Of a stretch of 64,000 bases of DNA, positions 36,201 to 64,000 are shown piece after piece. Under the pieces are notes generated by a model, which worked only from the letters and a program-made list of their open reading frames with translations, was not told the DNA's origin and did no database searches. Position numbers and translations under genes: made by a program. The stretch lies in the NCBI RefSeq assembly GCF_030463565.1, contig NC_134646.1, forward strand, positions 62,141,710 to 62,205,709. Direction: 5' to 3'. The DNA comes from Pelecanus crispus. Taxonomy: Eukaryota; Chordata; Aves; Pelecaniformes; Pelecanidae. The stretch's first letter is position 1; every line of letters begins with the position of its first letter.

Positions 36201-39200
36201 TAGTAGCTAATTTCCATTTCACCCTGAATTACTAGTTTTATCTTCTTGGGGTTTCATATCAAAGTCAGTTACTATAAACACACCCTGTATTACAGCATTG
36301 TGGATCACTTAACTTTATTACATTGTGTAGCCATGGTTACCAGTCACTGAAAAAGAAAAGAGACAAAGACTTGACAGCAGTTTATTGTCAGCCAGGAAAC
36401 CATAAATCAGATTAATTTTATACATTTTTAGACATGAACTGAGGCTATTAGTTGCTTGTCTGGTTTAGGTGTGTACATGTGTGTCTGTGCATGTACATAG
36501 TGTGTAATGTGACAAGGAGTGGCAGGTGCCCACTTGCAAGATGAGGTGGATTGAGCAACTGGTATAAAGGATACGTTGATAATTCCTGTCCAGTCTATAT
36601 CTGTCTGCATAATCTAGGAACATGAAAATGGACAGAGAATTCCTCTCCTTGTGACTTCAGTTCTGCACTGTTGAAGACTGCTGTTATAAAATCTTTCATG
36701 AACTTTAAAAACAGCATTTTAAGATGCTTTAGGTATTTTCTCCTATTAATCCTGCTGGAAGGTTGTGATGGTTAGGAAAGTACTTCTAATCCCCAATCTA
36801 TATTTATGTTTACATTCAGGAACCAGTACAATGTTCATCTGAAAATAATTTTTTCAAATTTTCCTTTTTTCTGGCTACACAAGCTTTTTTTAGTTTCCTT
36901 TCAAGATCCCTTCTCCTTTTCCATGATCTTTTAACTATTTCTTCTCTGCAGAAGGGCTCAGCAAAGAGATTTCAGCAAAGAGCATTTTAAGTTCATTCTT
37001 TTTGAACATACATGAGCAGAACTATGCACCATCCTGCAAAGGAGGTCTCCTCAACCTCTTCTAGACTGGCATTGACAGTTTGCTGCCCCTCTTAGAGATA
37101 TCTTCCCAGCATGTACTGGGATTGCATTTACATTTGGCATGGCAATGATGAGAAAAATGTGAAGCTCTTGATTAAAACTCCCAGTACTTATACAGTATGT
37201 TACGAATTAATCAAGACTCCCAAGCAAAGCCTAAAGGCAGAATAAATTGAGTAGAAATGGTTCAGTAAACCCACAGTAGCTTTGCTGACTTTACATGCCA
37301 AGTCAATGTAGTTTTACCTTGTGTCCCTCCTTGTGTTGTTCTAAACCATTCAGCTCTATGCACAGTTCATGGTAGCATTTGCTTCTGGAAGATTTCAGAA
37401 GATGTCCACACAGTTAAAGAAAAATAGCAGAAGGCTTTCACTGTTTTACTTGCAGACTGACAAAAATCTAAGACACTTAGGAGTTTCTGTGTGTGTAAAC
37501 AGAAAGATGAGCTAAAGTATTCTTGAAACCATTTGCATTTAGTTTCATAAGGTCTGTAAAATCTGGTTTTGTATCAGCTTAATTTAATGCTTGACAGACA
37601 TTCTCAGAAAAACTTCCAGATTTTTTGTGGCATCCTGTTCTGAGGAATGACACTTCATCAGAACTCCATAAGAAAAAAAAAATGGAGAACATAAATTGGC
37701 TATCCCAAGTAGTAATTATTCATTTACCCCAGAAAGGTTACTAGTTTTTTAAAATGTTTGGAAGTGTATGAAACGGTAAACTCTTCTGATACTGTTATGA
37801 GTTTCTTCAGAACAAAAAAAATATCCTCTTTCTTTCTAGAAATAAAATACTCAGAAATATTTTCACATGTTTGATTCTATACCACTTCAACCTTTTTTTA
37901 TTCTTTTCCTTAATTCCTCGGGCATGGACATAGACCTTAACAAAGTGTTACTCAACACTTAGAAAGAAAGCGTTCCTATTTCTGATTGCATAATATCTGC
38001 ATCTTAAATGATTTGCAGTCCTTCACCTCAGAAGACTCTAAAAGATGGTAACTCATTAAGAGTTAAGTGAATAATGCACAGTCTTTTAGGAATTTCTCTT
38101 CCATTATCTTACTGAAGTGACTTTCTATATATTAATTTCAGGTTTGAAAATACTAGAAATAGTCTCTCTTAGCTCTTAGAGGCTCTTCTGCGACATCTGC
38201 TGGTGAAATTGTCACTTGCCGTATAAAACTGGCATGCATTATCATAATCCCAGCTGGAATCCTTCCAGTTCCATTAAACTCTTTCAGCTTCTGATATGTA
38301 ATTAGTCTGCTCTGGCCGTAATATGACAAAAAGCCAAAATTATAATGGGTGATAACATTTCTGGAAGTCATATTATCAAAATTGGACTCCTAAATAGAGT
38401 GCAATGATAATAAAGGCTATGTATGGATTTTAAAGTATTTTAGCAAGTTGAAGAACCACCATTTTTTCATTTGGGAAGCTACAGCACAAAAGGTCTTAAT
38501 GGGAACAATGATGTGGTAGGTGCTCAATGGACAAAAAAGTTCAGTGAGATCTAGGCATGTAAGACCCCATATATGGCTTTGGAAAATCTTCAGTCAAGGG
38601 GATACACCCACTGTGACACAAAGAATTTGTATATATAATAGGGAGTTCAAAAGTGTATGTTTTTTTTGAAAGACTGAGAATAGGGTTACAATAGTAATGA
38701 CAAAGGATTGTCTTTCACTTAGACTGTAGATAAGGAAAAAGTCTTTCACCTGCATATTGTATTACAGAATTTTTTTTCTTATATTTATGATACTTCCATT
38801 ATTCAGGGAGCAAGGATGAAATATGGACTTTGCTTTTCTCTTCTTGTGAGCTTTACTATGATTTCTTACAATATTACAGTAGGTTATTAATTCATAACAA
38901 TCCTTTTGCTAACCTCTAATAGTGTATGAGAAAATTGTTTTCATATCAGTCTGTATTAACAATGGGAGCTCTTCAAATTGCCACATTATAAACAATTTTT
39001 TATTAAAATAAGATGTTAATAAAGCAATAGAAGTACCAATGCAATGTTTTTCAGTTTATGAGGATCTTGTAATGATGCAGGCTGTTGCAAAAACTGAATT
39101 GGGCATTTGACGGGGGGAGAGGTGTTTGGGATTTTTTTTTTCTGTAGATTATGTTGTTGTGATGACTGAGAAAGACTGTTGAGTGTTTCCTGGGAGAACA

Positions 39201-42200
39201 TGAAATACAATAAGAGGAATCAACCTTAAAGTTGCACTTTCTGTTTTAGAGTTTATCTAGTAATTGTATTAATGATTCTTCTTTTCTGAAGAAAAATGTA
39301 TGTCTATTTGCAAGGAAACTTGCCATTAAATTCTTTCAGCTCCATAACATTCATTGGTTATGATATGATTCAACTCAGTTTCAGATCAGCTGAAGTAGGG
39401 GTGTTTGTGCTTTTCCAAATGTCTATACTATCTAGAATTATTAGGAGACCTCCTAAGTATATTTTCAGAGCATCATGCAAAGACCTTGTTTCTACTGATA
39501 TATCAATGGTTGCATAATAAATGGGTAGACAGACTCATTAGAGAAAATATTCTAGCATCTTCATGAAAAAGAAGACTTTGAAGGAGTCTCAGAACAGGCT
39601 GGTACCTGGTATTCAGTATTCAAACATGTGTTCAAGCTCCTCTACTGCTTAGAACCAGCGGAATTGCAGATAATGCATTTCTTTGGTTAACTTTTCTGAG
39701 ATGCATCAGAGATGCTTAAGGACTTTTTGTTGTGCCTTCGAGTAAAGATTATATGGAAATAATGGAGTGGTTTCAACAGGGCTATTTTATGCCAGGTTCC
39801 TGACTGCCCCTGCCCTGTCAGGGGTTTAGCTCACTGCAGTTAAGACCAGCTCACTGAAATGAGTCCTTAAGAAGAGCTGGAAGGAGCCTCTACCAAGGCT
39901 CCCCCACCAAACAGCTCTGTGTGTGAGCTCCCTCCCACTTCGCTTGGGAGCAGCTTTTAAGTTTAGACACTTATGCTTGAAGATGGCTTTGCTACAGATA
40001 GTTATTTCTGTGAAAACAATACTTCTCCCATGACTATTGAAAGGATAAACCAACTCATTTTTGCAAGGGGCTTGGATGGGATATTGATTAAATGCCATCT
40101 TAATTTTTTTTTTAATTAAACCCATCTGTTGTATTCAACAGCTTACTGATCCTGCTTATTGAGCCCTGTTTCACTAAGTAAAGAGAATTTGTGTTTTAAA
40201 TGTTTAATATGCAAAGTCTGCTTTATACCTTTGCACTTCATCAGTCTCAGATACAGTTGGTAACCCATCCTGTAACAACACCACAAAAGGAATACACATG
40301 TTCCTTCCTTTCTTTTCTGCTTAACTCTTCAGTATTTAAATAATTAGCTTCTGTATTCAGACAGCCAAATTATAGCTGTCTAGGTGGTTTCTTTATGAGC
40401 AACTGGCTTCCTATCTTATCTCATTTTCTGTCCAGTTGCCTTCACCGTTTAGCAGAAATATGCAGCATCACCATTTATTTAGGGGTAGAAAACATACCCA
40501 TTCTAATCAATAAAGCTCAGATTTTGCTCTCAGTCCTGCATATTTTTTATGGCCAATAAAAACACATAGCACAGAGCAGATTTGTCCCATATAGACCAGA
40601 TTCTTTCCTGCATTTTGATTTCTGTTCAGCGAGCCTAAATCTCACTGAGGGAACCCTTTCATTTAGGAGGCAGTATTTGATTGAATGAAAGGCAAATGAC
40701 AGCTTTGATGCCAGATAAGAAATTGGATTTTCCACGGCAATAGTCCAGTCATATCAGCCTGTGACTGGCATTTGCTGTTTGGAAAGAAGCCGAGTAGTCA
40801 GATATTCATCCTTCCTTAAGGACTGAGAGTTGTCTCGGTTGATGTTCCATTGCTTCTGGCTTTTCAACAAGGTCTCTTTGGATTCTGCTACAGCTTGATT
40901 TTAATTTACTTTAGCCAGAAAGAGCTATATTTTGGGGTCTAATTGCTGCTGATGTCATTGTTCTGTTGCAGAGAAGGCCACATTTTGGTCTGAAACCTGT
41001 TTTGTTTCGAGGTTTTATTTGCAGACTGAACTTTAGAGAGGGAATAATCTCTTCTCTCACAAAAAAAGTGGAATAAAAAATGTATCTCAGCCTGTTGGCT
41101 GAGACCTAACATGAAAGGAACCCCCCCCATATTCCCTCGTCCTACCAGGAGTCCCTGAGGTGAGGCAGACCTCAAGAAGGAGGGTGCTTCTGTGGACACA
41201 TGGTAGAGCAAAGGAAACAAACTGGGCAGGCATAAACGTTTGCTTTGCATGACTTGCTAATATATTTTTTTGTTAAAATGTGCATTTTAAATATGCTTTT
41301 CTGTTAAAATGTTTTTGTGAGCTGAGAAAGTGTGTGCTTAGTGCTGCCCATGCTTTTCCAGGAGCTGAAATAACAAAAAAGTGGGAACAAAAGCTATGAA
41401 GGTTACCAAGAACAGCTAACAGGGAAAGCCCCAGCACAAAGCAGAACTGGTGGCAGAGATGAGGAGGGAGAGGAACAGAGGAAAAGCACATCACCAGCCA
41501 GCTCAGCTTTGCTGGGCCACAGCAAGACTAGTTACTAGTTTTAGACTGTGAGTATTACTGCAAGAAGAGAAAATTAACTGGTGGGCCTAATGGTTACCTC
41601 CTCAGAGAAGAAGAACATGAATTGTTATAGTTAAATTAAAAATTGCTAATTTTTTCCCCTACCTTGTTAGGCTTTTCCCACTCTTTAATAAAATATATGG
41701 TTTGTTTAGTCACTTGATTAGTGTTTGCCACTAATAAAAATGAGCTTGTACCATGAGTGAATTTAATATACTTTTACCATTCAGTTAATGTAAAAAATAA
41801 TCTCAAATTCCTAGGAAGAGGAGGCTGAATGCAGTTGTTCCCATTGTATAGATGCTACTGAAATGCCCACAATTCTTGCTGCTTTGCACGAATGTTAATG
41901 ATACTGCACAATGGAGTACTCATGCCTTTACAGATGGCTTTTAGTTTTTAGCAGTGTTTTACTCACACATTTTTCAGCATGTGAAATACAGGCATTATGT
42001 TTTTCTTAGACACAGAGGCCATCTTGTGGCAGAACGTTGGTAGTTGTATTAAAATACTGATTTAGATGGAAAAATGAAGTCCAGTTTGTTGCAATGTTTC
42101 CAGTATTATTTGTAGTACCATCATACATTGAAGCATGATTATAATGTATGTATGTTCTGACAGGATCTGCTGAGCCTGCAGCAGAATATTCATTCCTAAA

Positions 42201-43946
42201 GAGAAGGTACTGAAGACAAAAGATCTGATGACAAAACATGTTTGAGCACCGAGAAAAGTGTGATAATGTTTTCTGCTAATAAGAAGCCAGTTTACATTTA
42301 AAAAACATCTTTATTTTTTGAAAAAATTAAAAAAAGAAAGGATGGTTATGGCACAGTGAAGGGGTTAAGTTCCTCATATATTCTGTTTTACAATTAAAAA
42401 CTGATAATCCTACAGCATGAGACATTACTGAATAGATGAATTAAACTAATTAATGCTATTCCTGTTTATCTTTTATTTTGCATGCAGTTTTCTTATTTGT
42501 AGTAGTGATTTGGAAATGTTGCAAATATGTGACCTCTGAAAATAAAATATCCAGACTGGCAATGTGTATTGCAATTAAGGTTTGTCACCAAGACTTACAG
42601 AGATTCTAAATAGTCTAACTATTAATAAAGTTTAGATTATAACTTTTTGATTTAGATTAATATTTGAGGTTTATATTATATTATTAAAGTGGTGGTGGTA
42701 GGTTTGAAAGAGGACAATAATTGGTGCATTAAATCCAGAAGAATAATAGTAACTGAAAAATAATTACACACAGGTGGACTTGAAGAAAGAGCTGCATCTA
42801 TTGCACATTGCTAGAGCAGTAGGGAAACCACACACGTGACAGCCTGTGTAGTCACAAATTGATATTTGTATGTGTAAATACCAAGCAGTCAGCTTTCTCC
42901 CAGAATTGTGTGATTCACTGGCACTTGCCAGCTACATTGAGCCTTTAACAGAAATGTCAAATTTCAGCTTTTAGAGAAATTTGTGGTGTATTGTATGAGG
43001 TGGATTGCAATATAGCAGCAACTAATAGAAGACTCTTGATTAGAATATCATTTCAGTAGAAACACTGTCCAACCCTGCTATTGCTCTGACTTTTAAAACT
43101 CAGGTTAGACTTACTTAGCATTCTGGAAAGAAATGAGTTTTTAGAGATTGCGGTACATGGCTAAGGAATGGCACAAATACACCTGGTTTACTATCTGTAC
43201 CATCAATACAATAACCCAGTGTAATAAATGAAATTTCAAAGCACTACATCGTAAAACTTGTATGAAGAAATACTCCAAATTTGACGGTAACCTGAAAAAA
43301 CCCATTACCATGATAGATAAACATGAGGCAATAAATCTGGTAAATTCTGAAAACAGATTAGATATTCACATGTAGTAACACTGAAATCTGCTATGACATT
43401 CACAAGGATAAAAACCATTCACTGAGAATATGTCAGGATTAATTACTCACAGACCTGAAAGTAAGAAGAAATTTCATCTCTCTGTGCATTATAATGATCT
43501 ATTATGCTTTCCTCTGAAGAATCTCGTAGCTCTTATTACTGGATGTAGAGTAATCTATATATCATGGAATGATTCATAAGATTTTGATAAAGTATAGTGA
43601 ATAATTCCTAATGTTTAAAGTATGTAGAACTATTATCCTATGTCAATTGAATATTGTATGTGCAAACAATTAAAGTCCTTAGAAACCTACGCAGACCAGT
43701 CTATAATCCGTCATACCTATATTTTCAATATCTCACTTTTCCACAGGAGAAATGTTCACTTTTAGCAAGCAAGGACATTGCTATTATATTTTGTTTTAGT
43801 AAAGAGGTTGCAAAGTAACAAATAAATAAGCAGTTTGATCCCTGACTGGTATCCCTGTCACTTGTTCATCCAAAGATACCATGGAAATAATCACACCTTT
43901 CAACAAGAAAGACGAGAAATGGGGCTGTTAGTTGCCAGCGATTCTG

Positions 43947-63471
<19,525 letters not shown>

Positions 63472-63819
63472 TTTATGTTCAGAATATACTACTACAATTT
63501 TTTTTTTTTCTGCTCAGACACTTCCACAAGGTGTTGTCCTTGGTTCAGACTACTACACTGTTTAGTGTTTGTAGCCCAAACAGTGTTTTAAAAAGTACTG
63601 TATTCCACACGCACTGACAAATCAAACTCCAGCTCAGAAACTCTGAGTTGATGTTGACTATGAAAAAGTTACTAGGTGACAGAAGGGAGTGGCTCTCCTG
63701 TAACTACAGGCAAGGATTGCCAAGAAGTGCCAATGTATGCCATGCACCTTTAAGGGAGGTTATGTAACTCAGTTGACTTAAATTTCAGGAGTTCTGAGCA
63801 ATTTCTCACTTCAGTGGCT
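63472..63819 (-). promoter_or_regulatory. DTHD1 5' flank and probable promoter
   Basis: About 350 bases between the start codon and an upstream LTR. No TATA box at a fitting distance was seen. The X-box-like motif is the only strong candidate site. An acceptor-like CTGAGCAG at 63511-63518 could mark an upstream untranslated exon outside the window. Confidence 0.45.
63668..63680 (-). promoter_or_regulatory. RFX X-box-like motif upstream of DTHD1
   Basis: On the gene strand it reads GTCACCTAGTAAC: two RFX half-sites (GTYRCC and RGYAAC) separated by one base. RFX proteins bind such sites in promoters of ciliary genes. It lies 197 bases upstream of the ATG, where such boxes are usually found. 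The match to the degenerate consensus is complete, but chance matches occur, and binding is an inference. Confidence 0.5.
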
Positions 63820-64000
63820 TGTCGTGGTTTAGCCCCAGCCAGCAACTCAGTACCACGCAGCCGCTCGCTCACTCCCCCTACCCCGATGGGATGGGGGAGA
63901 GAATCGGAGGAGTAAGAGTGAGAAACACTCCTGGGTTGAGATAAGAACAGTTTAATAATTGAAGTAAAGTAAAATAGTAATGATAATAGTAACAGTATAA
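63820..64000 (-). mobile_element. LTR, cut by the window end, minus strand
   Basis: Begins TGTCGTGG and continues into the AATTATTAAAC and ATT-rich part of the LTR, stopping at the window edge. It is nearly identical to the reverse complement of the right end of the LTR at 59961-60527. Its direction is the same as DTHD1, with its U5 end facing the gene. Whether it is solo or part of a provirus cannot be seen. The promoter part lies outside the window. Confidence 0.9.

Larger units (their letters stand above)
29886..43946. other. Gene-poor DNA and 3' flank of DTHD1
   Basis: No exon or RNA gene could be supported between the provirus and the DTHD1 stop codon. The first several hundred bases below 43947 must include the DTHD1 3' untranslated region, but I could not place an AATAAA signal on the minus strand with confidence. 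A degraded CR1-like relic (32530-32770) and a GT-rich tract (33208-33292) are listed separately. Confidence 0.5.

Noticed and set aside
43500..43946. DTHD1 polyadenylation signal
   Set aside because: No AATAAA on the minus strand at a convincing distance below the stop codon; I could not choose a site.

Overview
The window looks like nuclear DNA from a bird. It is AT-rich, carries several CR1 LINE copies that end in the (ATTCTATG)n tail typical of avian CR1, and has a family of about 565-bp LTRs plus a degraded ERV-L-like provirus. The one host gene I can read is DTHD1 (death domain containing 1) on the minus strand. I cannot name the species.

Layout: positions 1-43,946 read as a gene-poor desert. 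It holds three young-looking CR1 copies (1333-2297 minus, 11858-13220 plus, 14257-14966 plus), two older CR1-like relics (about 16.4 kb and 32.5 kb), a solo LTR (7505-8066) and a 6.2-kb provirus on the minus strand (23714-29885). The provirus keeps a 5' LTR, a tRNA-Lys-type primer binding site and recognisable gag, protease, reverse transcriptase, RNase H and integrase, all broken by stops and frameshifts. I see no env. Its two LTRs are of different subfamilies.

From 43,947 to 63,471 lies DTHD1, read from right to left. Ten coding exons join with consistent splice phases and GT/AG borders into a 962-codon frame (961 residues plus stop): N-terminal helical region, long acidic low-complexity exon, ZU5/UPA-like middle and C-terminal death domain. 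Intron 1 (58,863-63,194) contains two LTRs with perfect 5-bp target-site duplications (59961-60527 with AACGT; 62078-62911 with GTATA). Upstream of the start codon are an RFX X-box-like motif (63668-63680) and then another LTR (63820 to the window end) pointing in the gene's own direction.

No operon, CRISPR, tRNA or rRNA is visible. The most interesting points are the regulatory setting of DTHD1 (X-box plus a sense-oriented LTR 350 bp from the ATG, paired with an inverted LTR in intron 1), the chimeric provirus with mismatched LTRs, a hydrophobic multi-helix stretch at the start of the provirus gag frame, and a 19-G run followed by nested hairpins in DTHD1 intron 8.
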